Below, one piece after another: positions 1 through 6,772 of a stretch of 8,052 bases of DNA. This DNA comes from Lysobacteraceae bacterium. GTDB lineage: Bacteria; Pseudomonadota; Gammaproteobacteria; Xanthomonadales; Xanthomonadaceae. How positions within the stretch are numbered: the stretch's first letter is position 1; every line of letters begins with the position of its first letter. The translations under genes and the position numbers were made by a program. The DNA is taken from assembly GCA_028293685.1 (NCBI GenBank), contig JAQGOI010000098.1, positions 1 through 8,052 of the forward strand, written 5' to 3'. The notes below the pieces were generated by a model, which worked only from the letters and a program-made list of their open reading frames with translations, did not search any database and was not told the DNA's origin.

Positions 1-111
1 GGCTATCCGCTGCAGATCCAGACCCACGGCCAGGGTCGGAGCGCATCGGACACGGTCACCATGCATTACTCGCGGTTCAACGATCCAACGATCAGGATCG
101 ACGTGCCATAG
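1..111 (+). CDS. C-terminal fragment of an unidentified protein (5' end outside window)
   Basis: Frame 1 is open from the first base to a TAG at 109-111, giving 36 residues that begin GYPLQIQT and end NDPTIRIDVP. Third positions are largely G or C, as in the genes around it. The pattern of a substrate-like beta strand, a TVTMHYSRF strand and an acidic or proline-rich end (IRIDVP) is reminiscent of the last strands of lipoprotein folds such as the LppX/LprG or DUF6612 type. That resemblance is only an impression from 36 residues. The fragment is too short to name. It lies 96 bp upstream of soeA on the same strand, so it could be in the same transcript, but nothing links it functionally. Confidence 0.55.
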   Translation, partial: GYPLQIQTHGQGRSASDTVTMHYSRFNDPTIRIDVP

Positions 112-207
112 CGGCGGCGCGGGGCGCGGGGGATCGAATCGGACAGTTGAAGCTGGCGGCGCGAGTTCCCTCGGCGCGCGGCAGCGCGGCGGAATGCGCA
201 TCTGGGC

Positions 208-3138
208 GTGTCTTCGATCCGCGCGCACAATGCCTACATGCGCGAACCCAAGCTCAACACGTCGCCGTCTCCGGGCGACGAGGTCAAGACCACGACCTGC
301 TACATGTGCGCGTGCCGTTGCGGCATCAAGGTCTGGCTGACCGACGGAAAGATCCGCTACATCCAGGGCAATCCCGCGCATCCGGTCAATCGCGGCGTGC
401 TCTGCGCCAAGGGCGCGGCCGGCATCATGCAGCACTACTCGCCGGCCCGACTGAACAAGCCGCTGCTGCGCGTGGGGGAACGTGGAAGCGGGGAATTCAG
501 GGAGATCGAGTGGGACGAGGCGATGCAGATCGCCACCGGTTGGCTGGCACCGATCCGCGAGCGCAATCCCGATGAGCTTGCGCTTTTCACTGGGCGCGAC
601 CAGTCGCAGGCGCTGACCGGCTGGTGGGCGCAGCAGTTCGGCACGATCAACTATGCCGCCCACGGCGGTTTCTGCTCGGTCAACATGGCTGCCGGCGGTC
701 TGTATACGCTGGGCGGCAGCTTCTGGGAATTCGGCGAGCCCGATTGGGAGCACACGCAATACCTGATGCTGTGGGGCGTGGCCGAAGACCACGATTCCAA
801 TCCGATCAAGCTTGGCCTGGGCAAGCTCAAGGCACGCGGCGCCAAGATCGTCGCGGTCAATCCGGTGCGCAGCGGTTACGGCGCGATCGCCGACGAATGG
901 ATTGGCATCCGGCCCGGCACCGACGGGCTGTTCGCCTTTGCGCTGATCCACGAATTGCTGCGCGCCGATCGCATCGACCTCGACTACCTCGTGCGCTACG
1001 CGAACGCGCACTGGCTGGTGATCCGCAATCCCGGTGGCGCCGACGATGGCCTGTTCGCGCGCGACGGCGCCGACAATGCCCTGTGCTGGGACAACGATGC
1101 AGGGGTTGCGCGCGACGCCGGCGCCATCGACATCAGTCCGGCGATCGTCGGCCAATACACGCTCGCCAACGGCCGCGTCGCGGTGCCGGTATTCCAGTTG
1201 ATGGTCGACCGCTATCTGGATCCGCAGTACTCGCCCGACGGCGTGAGTGAACGTTGCGGCATTCCCGCCGACACGATCCGCCGCATCGCGCGCGAACTCG
1301 CCGCGGCCGCGTTCGACAGCAAACTGTCGCTGCCGATCGCATGGACCGACAGCTGGGGGCGCGAGCACGCGGAGATGGTCGGGCGACCGGTGTCGATGCA
1401 CGCGATGCGCGGGATCAGCGCGCACAGCAATGGTTTTCATACGTGCCGTGCGCTGCACCTGCTGCAGCTGCTGCTGGGCGCGATCGATACGCCCGGATCG
1501 TTCCGCTACCAGCCACCGTTCCCGAAACCGATCCCGCCGGCGAACCGCCCTGGTCGCACGCGCGGCGACAACGGTGCGCTGGACGCGCCGCCGCTGGGCT
1601 TCGTGCATGGACCGGAAGACCTGCTGGTCGACGTCGACGGCCAGCCGCGACGCATTGACCACGCGTTCTCCTGGGCGTATCCGCTGGCGGCACACGGCAT
1701 GCTGCACACGGTCATCCGTAATGCGCATGCAGGCAACGCGCCAGGTGCAAGCGGGCACAAGATCGACACGCTGCTGCTGTTCATGGCCAACATGAGCTGG
1801 AACTCGGCGATGAACACGCGAGAGACAATGCACTGGCTCACCGACAAGGATGCCGACGGCGGGTACCGCATCCCGCACATCATCTACAGCGATGCCTATG
1901 CCTCGGAGATGGTGGCGTACGCGGACCTGGTGCTGCCCGACCCGACCTATCTCGAACGCTTCGATGCGATCTCGCTGCTGGACCGGCCGATCTCCGATGC
2001 CGACGGGGTCGCGGATGCGATCCGGCATCCGCTGTTCGATCCGGCGACGCAGGCATCCGATCCGGACGACAGGCCGCGCGATGTACGCGGCTTCCAGTCG
2101 GTGCTGCTCGACCTCGGCGCGCGGCTCGGGTTGCCGGGCATGGTGCACGCCGACGGCGCGCCGCTGTATCGCGACTACGCCGATTACATCGTGCGCCACG
2201 AGCGCAGCCCGGGCGTCGGCCTGCTGGCCGGCTGGCGTGGTGCGGACGGCAGCCAATCCGGCAAAGGCGCACCCAATCCACACCAGCTCGAGGCCTACAT
2301 CGCCAACAACGGCTTCTGGCGCGAGGAGCTTCCCCAGCACGCGCGCTATTACAAGATGGCCAACCGCGGTTACCTGCAATGGGCGCAGAAGCGTGGCTTC
2401 GTCGCCAACAGCGATCCGATCGTGATGCAGCTGTATTCCGAAACGCTGCAGAAGTTCCGGCTGGCGGCCCAGGGACACGGCGACGTACAACCACCGGCCG
2501 AACACCGCGAACGCGTGGAAACCTATTTCGATCCGTTGCCGATCTGGTACGAGCCGTTCGAAGGCGCGCAGACCAGCGGCGATACCTTTCCGCTCAGCGC
2601 GGTGACGCAGCGACCGATGTTCATGTACCACTCGTGGGGCGGCCAGAACGCGTGGTCGCGCCAGATCGCGTCGCGCAACTGGCTGTACCTGCATCCGGAC
2701 ACCGCAATGCGCTTTGGCATCGCCGATGCCGACTGGATCGAGGTCACCTCGCATCACGGCAGCATCCGCGTGCAGGCGAAGTTTGCGGCCAACGTGCAGC
2801 CCGATACCGTGTGGACCTGGAATGCGATCGGCAAACGCAAGCGGGCATGGACGCTGGCCGCCAATGCGCCGGAAGCCAGCAAGGGGTTCCTGCTCAATCA
2901 TCTGATTTCCGACATCACGCCCAAAGGCGATTACGCCAACGCCGATCCGGTCACCGGACAGGCGGCGTGGTTCGACCTGCGCGTGTCGATCGGCAGGACG
3001 GAGCCACGCGACGAAAGCGAGCCGCAATTCGCGCCGCTCGTATTCGCCGTCGCCGACGACGCGCCGCTGCGATACGGTGCGCGCATGCGCAACCGCGAAC
3101 ACGCCAGCAAGGCCGGCACGGACAAGGAACGCGAGTGA
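208..3138 (+). CDS. soeA: SoeA-like molybdopterin oxidoreductase, catalytic subunit of cytoplasmic sulfite dehydrogenase (quinone)
   Basis: This is a 976-residue DMSO-reductase-family enzyme, predicted to oxidise sulfite to sulfate at a Mo-bis(pyranopterin) centre. The N-terminal Fe4S4 domain (about 26-80) has C31-x2-C34-x3-C38-x27-C66, an extra C36, and K68 after the last ligand. The molybdopterin domain follows (about 84-640). Its HGGFCSVN motif makes C156 the likely Mo ligand, and ADLVLPD lies at 572-578. A molydopterin dinucleotide-binding domain spans about 803-920. There is no Tat signal, which fits cytoplasmic SoeA and argues against periplasmic DMSO or polysulfide reductases. Size and motif wording match SoeA as I recall it from purple sulfur bacteria and roseobacters. 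The frame is closed by a TGA at 148. GTG at 208 gives the longest product, but ATG at 238 is equally possible, and neither has a good ribosome site. The 96 bp upstream show no promoter I can defend. The stop overlaps soeB (GTGA). The substrate is inferred, not shown. Confidence 0.8.
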   Translation: MSSIRAHNAYMREPKLNTSPSPGDEVKTTTCYMCACRCGIKVWLTDGKIRYIQGNPAHPVNRGVLCAKGAAGIMQHYSPARLNKPLLRVGERGSGEFREIEWDEAMQIATGWLAPIRERNPDELALFTGRDQSQALTGWWAQQFGTINYAAHGGFCSVNMAAGGLYTLGGSFWEFGEPDWEHTQYLMLWGVAEDHDSNPIKLGLGKLKARGAKIVAVNPVRSGYGAIADEWIGIRPGTDGLFAFALIHELLRADRIDLDYLVRYANAHWLVIRNPGGADDGLFARDGADNALCWDNDAGVARDAGAIDISPAIVGQYTLANGRVAVPVFQLMVDRYLDPQYSPDGVSERCGIPADTIRRIARELAAAAFDSKLSLPIAWTDSWGREHAEMVGRPVSMHAMRGISAHSNGFHTCRALHLLQLLLGAIDTPGSFRYQPPFPKPIPPANRPGRTRGDNGALDAPPLGFVHGPEDLLVDVDGQPRRIDHAFSWAYPLAAHGMLHTVIRNAHAGNAPGASGHKIDTLLLFMANMSWNSAMNTRETMHWLTDKDADGGYRIPHIIYSDAYASEMVAYADLVLPDPTYLERFDAISLLDRPISDADGVADAIRHPLFDPATQASDPDDRPRDVRGFQSVLLDLGARLGLPGMVHADGAPLYRDYADYIVRHERSPGVGLLAGWRGADGSQSGKGAPNPHQLEAYIANNGFWREELPQHARYYKMANRGYLQWAQKRGFVANSDPIVMQLYSETLQKFRLAAQGHGDVQPPAEHRERVETYFDPLPIWYEPFEGAQTSGDTFPLSAVTQRPMFMYHSWGGQNAWSRQIASRNWLYLHPDTAMRFGIADADWIEVTSHHGSIRVQAKFAANVQPDTVWTWNAIGKRKRAWTLAANAPEASKGFLLNHLISDITPKGDYANADPVTGQAAWFDLRVSIGRTEPRDESEPQFAPLVFAVADDAPLRYGARMRNREHASKAGTDKERE
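3124..3128 (+). promoter_or_regulatory. Ribosome binding site for soeB, inside the soeA 3' end
   Basis: AAGGA lies 6 bases before the GTG at 3135. It decides the soeB start: the same frame stays open far upstream inside soeA, but only this GTG combines a good Shine-Dalgarno match, the GTGA stop-start overlap and the usual family N-terminus. Confidence 0.6.
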
Positions 3139-3884
3139 CCAGCCTGCCGCCGCCGTCGACAAAAAAACTGGGACTGGTGATCGATCTCGACACCTGCGTG
3201 GGCTGCCATGCCTGCGCCGTCGCGTGCAAGGAATGGAACGCCGGCGGCATCGCCGGACCACTGACCGACAGCGATCCGTACGGCAAGGCGCCCGACGGCG
3301 TCTGGTTCAATCGCGTGCACAGCTACGAGTTGGAGGCGACCAGCGCCTGCGCCGGTGCGACTGCGCAGCCAGCGCAGACGCTCCATTTTCCGCGTTCCTG
3401 TCTGCATTGCGAAACGCCGGCGTGCGTGACCGTATGTCCGACCGGCGCCAGCTACAAGCGCGGCGAGGACGGCATCGTGCTGGTCGACGAGGACAAGTGC
3501 ATCGGCTGCGGGTTGTGCGCGTGGGCCTGTCCGTATGGCGCCCGCGAGATGTCGCCAGTGGAAGGCGTCATGAAGAAATGCACGTTGTGCGTGGATCGCA
3601 TCTACAACGAGAACCTGCCAGAAGCCGAGCGCGAACCCGCCTGCGTGCAGGTCTGTCCGACGCGCGCGCGTCATTTCGGCGATCTCGGCGATCCCGATTC
3701 GGCCGTGTCCAGGCTCGTCGCCGAGCGAGGGGGCGTCGCGCTGATGCCGGAGCTGGGCTACCAGCCGGTCAACCGCTATCTGCCGCCGCGCGCGCGGCGC
3801 GCAGGGGGCGAACAAGAGACAGAGGGTGAAACGATTGCGAGCGAAGCGGCGTCAGGTTGGTTGAGCAGGATTCTGCGTCGATGA
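3135..3884 (+). CDS. soeB: SoeB-like iron-sulfur subunit with four [4Fe-4S] clusters
   Basis: This 249-residue ferredoxin-type electron-transfer subunit (DmsB/SoeB family) should carry electrons from the SoeA active site to the membrane anchor. Sixteen cysteines form four cluster motifs: C21/C24/C27/C31 (TCVGCHACAVAC), C89/C92/C97/C101 (SCLHCETPACVTVC), C122/C125/C128/C132 (KCIGCGLCAWAC), and C149/C152/C170/C174. In this fold the ligands of a cluster are partly shared between distant motifs, so the groups listed are sequence groups. No Tat signal precedes the first motif, so the protein is cytoplasmic like SoeA. The conserved fold ends near residue 215, at the YLPP segment. A roughly 35-residue polar tail follows, with a Glu-rich stretch and a basic end (SRILRR), which looks lineage-specific. 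The GTG start overlaps the soeA stop, which implies translational coupling. The TGA at the 3' end is shared with an ATGA. Confidence 0.88.
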   Translation: MTSLPPPSTKKLGLVIDLDTCVGCHACAVACKEWNAGGIAGPLTDSDPYGKAPDGVWFNRVHSYELEATSACAGATAQPAQTLHFPRSCLHCETPACVTVCPTGASYKRGEDGIVLVDEDKCIGCGLCAWACPYGAREMSPVEGVMKKCTLCVDRIYNENLPEAEREPACVQVCPTRARHFGDLGDPDSAVSRLVAERGGVALMPELGYQPVNRYLPPRARRAGGEQETEGETIASEAASGWLSRILRR

Positions 3885-4000
3885 CCAGCGCGCATGACGC
3901 TGGTTGTCGATCAACTCCGGCGCGCGGCAGCGCCGCGGACCGGGCACGCAGGTCCGGCCTGCGGTGGCGCGGCGCCCACGTGCGGCGATCGGGCGCTTGA
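3881..4000 (+). other. Possible 39-codon open frame bridging the soeB stop and the soeC start
   Basis: ATG at 3881 overlaps the soeB stop in the common ATGA arrangement and has AGGA at 3867-3870, ten bases upstream. It is therefore the start one would expect for the third operon gene. This frame gives only 39 residues, rich in Arg (MTSAHDAGCRS...RRSGA), and stops with TGA at 3998-4000. That TGA overlaps a TTG at 3997 in the soeC frame (TTGA). Third positions are poorly GC-biased in codons 5-12, so protein-coding evidence is weak. It may be a coupling leader, a relic of a frameshifted N-terminus, or chance. Confidence 0.25.
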
Positions 4001-4935
4001 ATCCTGCACTGTCCGTCATTTTTTTCACCACGCTGTCTGGAGCCGGCTACGGCCTGCTGATGTGGACGGCCATGGCTGCGCTGTGCGGACAACCGGCGCG
4101 ACCGTTGCTGGCATCACTGGGCGTGGCGCTGGTGCTGGTGACGGTGGGGCTCGCCAGTTCCATGGCGCACCTGGGCAAGCCGCAGCGCGCCTGGCGCGCG
4201 CTGTCGCAATGGCGCACGTCGTGGCTGTCGCGCGAAGGCATCGTCGCATTGCTGACCTACGTGCCGGCGCTGTTGCTTGGCGCGGCGCTGTTGCCGGGGA
4301 TGATGGCTGCGGACGGACGGGGTTCGGCCATCGCTTTCAATGCGGCCGGCATGCTGTGCGCTGGCGCCCTGATGGTCTGCGCGTTCGCCACGGTGGTCTG
4401 CACGGCGATGATCTACGCGTGTCTGAAGCCCATACCGGCCTGGCGCCACCGCCTGGTGGTGCCGGTCTACCTGCTGTTCGCGGTGTTCTGCGGCGGTCTG
4501 CTGAGCATCGCACTGCTGCCACGGAGCATCGGCACCGTCATGACCGCACTGGCGTGCGCGGCGGCAGCAACGCTGGTCGGCTGCAAGTGGCGCTACTGGC
4601 GCGACATCGATGCCGCGCCGTTGCCGCAGACGCGCGGCGACGCGGTCGGTCTGCCGGCACGCGCGGTGAGCGTGTTCGAACGCCCGCACACCGAGGCCAA
4701 TTACCTCACGCGCGAGATGGCGTTCGTGCTGGCACGCAAGCACGCGATGCGATTGCGCTGGCTGGCGACGGTGCTGCTGGCGATCGTGCCGATCGGTTGC
4801 CTGCTTGCGGCCTGGGCGTTGGGCGGCAACGCGGCATGCCTGGCCATCGCCGCCGTCTCGGCGCTGGCCGGCGCGTTCGTCGAACGCTGGCTGTTTTTTG
4901 CGCAGGCGCGGCACATGGTGACGCTGTATTACTGA
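3964..4935 (+). CDS. soeC: SoeC-like (DmsC family) membrane anchor and quinone-reactive subunit
   Basis: This integral membrane subunit should anchor SoeAB on the cytoplasmic face and deliver electrons to quinone. From GTG 3964 it has 323 residues and eight hydrophobic segments, at roughly 15-40, 46-67, 92-111, 122-152, 163-186, 190-207, 265-286 and 289-313, as in DmsC. Family signatures are SMAHLGKPQRAWRAL, with H69 in the position of the quinol-linked histidine of DmsC, the SWLSRE segment at 86-91, and the terminal ERWLFFAQARHMVTLYY. The start is not resolved. The frame is closed by TGA at 3895, and the only start codons before the first helix are TTG 3904, GTG 3964 and TTG 3997. I chose GTG as the commonest codon type of these, with a weak AGG eleven bases upstream. 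Family alignment favours a start close to 3997 (NPALSVIFF), which would also remove an Arg-rich N-terminus. The stop lies 40 bp from the convergent hemC stop. Confidence 0.82.
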   Translation: MARRPRAAIGRLNPALSVIFFTTLSGAGYGLLMWTAMAALCGQPARPLLASLGVALVLVTVGLASSMAHLGKPQRAWRALSQWRTSWLSREGIVALLTYVPALLLGAALLPGMMAADGRGSAIAFNAAGMLCAGALMVCAFATVVCTAMIYACLKPIPAWRHRLVVPVYLLFAVFCGGLLSIALLPRSIGTVMTALACAAAATLVGCKWRYWRDIDAAPLPQTRGDAVGLPARAVSVFERPHTEANYLTREMAFVLARKHAMRLRWLATVLLAIVPIGCLLAAWALGGNAACLAIAAVSALAGAFVERWLFFAQARHMVTLYY

Positions 4936-4975
4936 CGCGTCGGCGACAGCTCCCGCACGGCACGCGCGCTGCACG

Positions 4976-5920
4976 CTAGGAGACGAAGGGGCCGGTGTCC
5001 GGTTCAGCGCTCTCAGTCAGCAAGGCACCCGCGCCGCAGGCCAGCAGTTGCTTCGCCACGTCACCACCCAACGTTTGCGCACCGTCAGCCGGCATCGACG
5101 CCTGCGCGCGCACCAGCACACCGCTACGCGACGATCCCACCAGCCCATGCAACTGCAGCTGCCCGCCGCTCAGTTGCGCATAGGCCGCCACCGGCACGTG
5201 GCAACTGCCGTGCAGGGCGAGATTCATCGCGCGCTCGGCTTCCACGCAGGTGCGTGTGGCCGCATCATCCAGCGCCACGCAAAGCGCGTGCATGCCGGCG
5301 TCGTCGTCGCGGCATTCAATCGCGATCGCGCCCTGCGCCGGCGCCGGCAGCCAGGTCGGTGCATCGAGCCGCGACGTGATCCGCGCGCCGAAGCCAAGTC
5401 GCTGCAGGCCGGCGCAGGCGAGCACGATCGCGTCGTAGTCGCCGGCGTCGAGCCTGGCCAGGCGCGTGTTGACGTTGCCGCGCAGATCGAGCAGCTGCAG
5501 GTCCGGCCGACGTGCGCGCAGTTGCGCCTGCCGGCGCAGGGACGACGTGCCCACGCGTGCGCCCTGCGGCAGTGCATCGATGCTGTCGAATCGTGGGCTC
5601 ACCAATGCGTCGGCATGGTCGGCACGGACCAGGATCGCCGGCAATGCAAAGCCGGGTTCCAGCTGCATCGGCACATCCTTGAGCGAATGCACGGCGCAGT
5701 CGGCATCGCCGCGTTGCATCGCCAGTTCGAGCTCCTTGAGGAACAGGCCCTTGCCACCGATCGCCGCCAGCGAGCGGTCCAGTACCTCGTCGCCACGCGT
5801 GCTCATCGGCACCAGTTCGACCTGCAGGCCGGGATGCGCGGCGCGCAGCTGCGTGGCGACGAACTCGCTCTGCCACAGCGCGAGCGGGCTTTTGCGGGTG
5901 GCGATGCGGAGAATGGTCAT
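4976..5920 (-). CDS. hemC: Hydroxymethylbilane synthase (porphobilinogen deaminase)
   Basis: This cytoplasmic enzyme of tetrapyrrole synthesis joins four porphobilinogens into the linear hydroxymethylbilane on a covalent dipyrromethane cofactor (EC 2.5.1.61). All 314 residues fit the family's usual 300-320. Visible signatures are [13 protein letters not shown] at 5-17, VHSLKDVP with the catalytic Asp D82, [11 protein letters not shown] with pyrrole-binding R129 and R130, [11 protein letters not shown] at 144-154, and the cofactor site [12 protein letters not shown] with cofactor cysteine C240. The site reads G-S-C-H where G-G-C-Q is common, a mild variation that keeps the cysteine. The start is ATG at 5918-5920 just before the conserved first strand. 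The only purine-rich match (AGG) is too close to the ATG to be a good ribosome site. It is the last gene of the minus-strand group, 77 bp after the algR-type gene. hemD, often next to hemC, is not present in the 40 bp before soeC. Confidence 0.97.
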   Translation of the reverse strand: MTILRIATRKSPLALWQSEFVATQLRAAHPGLQVELVPMSTRGDEVLDRSLAAIGGKGLFLKELELAMQRGDADCAVHSLKDVPMQLEPGFALPAILVRADHADALVSPRFDSIDALPQGARVGTSSLRRQAQLRARRPDLQLLDLRGNVNTRLARLDAGDYDAIVLACAGLQRLGFGARITSRLDAPTWLPAPAQGAIAIECRDDDAGMHALCVALDDAATRTCVEAERAMNLALHGSCHVPVAAYAQLSGGQLQLHGLVGSSRSGVLVRAQASMPADGAQTLGGDVAKQLLACGAGALLTESAEPDTGPFVS

Positions 5921-5958
5921 GCCTGGATTATCGCGCTACCGACGCCGCCGCGGCCGGC

Positions 5959-5993
5959 GATCCCGAATCCCCGATCCCGATTCCCGGATCACG
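5959..5993. repeat. Five-unit heptamer repeat with hairpin potential between algR and hemC
   Basis: The stretch divides into five 7-base units: GATCCCG, AATCCCC, GATCCCG, ATTCCCG and GATCACG. Units 1-2 and 3-4 also form a 14-base direct repeat with 12 of 14 matches. Positions 5959-5963 (GATCC) pair with 5986-5990 (GGATC), and 5965-5969 (GAATC) pair with 5979-5983 (GATTC). This gives two 5-bp stems separated by a small asymmetric bulge and closed by a 9-base loop. Short GGGATTC-like tandem elements of this kind are, from memory, common between genes in Xanthomonadaceae. There is no T-run after the hairpin on either strand, so it is not a standard intrinsic terminator. Confidence 0.7.
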
Positions 5994-5997
5994 GCCT

Positions 5998-6729
5998 TCA
6001 AAGATGCTTGACGGTCTCGCGTAGTGCCGACACGCAGCGCCGGCTGACTTCCAGGGGCTGCTTGCCGTGGCGCAGCACGGCCTGCACATGGCCGTCGGTG
6101 GAACGTTTGAGTTCGACGATCTCGTGTCGCGCCACCAGGCAGTTGCGATGGATGCGGACGAAACGTTCGCCGAATTCGTCTTCCAGCGACTTCAGCGATT
6201 CCTCGATGAGGTCCTCGCCGCGGGCGTGATGGACGACGACGTATTTCTCCTCGGCCTGCAGGTAGTGCACATCGTCCATCGGGATCAGCCGCAGGCTGCC
6301 GCGCATACGCGCACACAGGTGCGTGCGCCGCTGGCCTGCGCGCGCAGCGGCCGTGGCCTGTCCGCGCCCCGCCGCGAAGGTCCGCACCCGCTCCAGCGCC
6401 GCCGCCAGGCGCTCGGCGCGCACCGGCTTGACCAGGTAGTCGATGGCGGCAGCATCGAACGCCGACAGCGCGTGGGCGTCGAAGGCAGTACAGAACACCA
6501 CGGCCGGGCGGGGCTCGAAGGCGGCCAGGTGGCGCGCGGTTTCCAGTCCGTCGATGCCGGGCATGACGATGTCCAGCAGCACGAGATCCGGAACCAGTTC
6601 CGCACAGGCGTGCAGTGCGGCATGGCCGTCACCGGCTTCGCCGACCACGGTGACGCCGGGTTGTTCTTCCAGCAGTTCGCGCAGCCGGATGCGCGCCAGC
6701 GGTTCGTCATCGACGATGACAACCCTCAT
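5998..6729 (-). CDS. algR: LytTR-family response regulator, AlgR type
   Basis: This 243-residue DNA-binding response regulator is the likely phosphorylation partner of the kinase encoded just upstream. The receiver domain (about 1-118) has the acidic pair D7/D8, phospho-acceptor D53 in LLDIVMPGIDG, T81 in VVFCTAFD and K101 in YLVKPV. An Ala/Arg/Gln-rich linker (about 119-137) leads to a LytTR DNA-binding domain (about 138-240) with VHYLQAEEKYVVVH, ESLKSLEDEF and FVRIHRNCLVAR. Length and order match Pseudomonas AlgR, which controls alginate, type IV pili and virulence genes. Targets here cannot be read from the sequence, and alginate synthesis should not be assumed. The start is ATG at 6727-6729 with a strong GGAGG five bases upstream. 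The gene lies 43 bp after the kinase stop and upstream of hemC, as in the algZ-algR-hemC order of Pseudomonas. Confidence 0.93.
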   Translation of the reverse strand: MRVVIVDDEPLARIRLRELLEEQPGVTVVGEAGDGHAALHACAELVPDLVLLDIVMPGIDGLETARHLAAFEPRPAVVFCTAFDAHALSAFDAAAIDYLVKPVRAERLAAALERVRTFAAGRGQATAAARAGQRRTHLCARMRGSLRLIPMDDVHYLQAEEKYVVVHHARGEDLIEESLKSLEDEFGERFVRIHRNCLVARHEIVELKRSTDGHVQAVLRHGKQPLEVSRRCVSALRETVKHL

Positions 6730-6734
6730 GACCG

Positions 6735-6739
6735 CCTCC
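6735..6739 (-). promoter_or_regulatory. Strong ribosome binding site for the algR-type gene
   Basis: On the minus strand GGAGG sits five bases before the ATG at 6727-6729. It is the best Shine-Dalgarno match in the window. It suggests that the regulator is translated independently of, and probably more than, the kinase from the shared transcript. Confidence 0.7.
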
Positions 6740-6772
6740 GTCGCATGCGCGACAGGACCGCAATGGCGCAGG

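Noticed and set aside
112..207. Possible promoter for soeA, with TTGAAG at 147-152 as a -35 candidate.
   Set aside because: No acceptable -10 box at the right spacing was found in this very GC-rich spacer.
2379..3134. The soeB frame stays open for about 250 codons upstream, which would give a 501-residue fusion protein.
   Set aside because: The upstream part is an Arg-rich out-of-frame reading of soeA with no recognisable domain. The GTG at 3135 has a good ribosome site and the GTGA overlap.
2931..3815. Minus-strand open frame of about 290 codons opposite soeB.
   Set aside because: It mirrors the cysteine-rich ferredoxin gene in high-GC DNA. The product is Arg/Ala-rich and low in complexity, and no ribosome site or family resemblance was seen.
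4114..4974. Minus-strand open frame of about 286 codons opposite soeC.
   Set aside because: The His/Arg/Gln-rich translation is typical of an antisense shadow of a membrane-protein gene. The plus-strand frame has eight helices and clear DmsC motifs.
4936..4975. Possible bidirectional terminator between the convergent soeC and hemC stops.
   Set aside because: Only a short GACGCGTC palindrome was found; there is no GC-rich hairpin followed by a T-run on either strand.
3894..4979. Plus-strand open frame starting at ATG 3894 and covering soeC in another frame.
   Set aside because: It encodes an Arg/Gly-rich sequence without membrane helices, whereas the adjacent frame gives the conserved SoeC.
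5048..6229. Plus-strand open frame of about 393 codons running opposite hemC and into the regulator gene.
   Set aside because: It crosses two well-supported minus-strand genes and the spacer, and its Arg/His-rich product has no recognisable domain.
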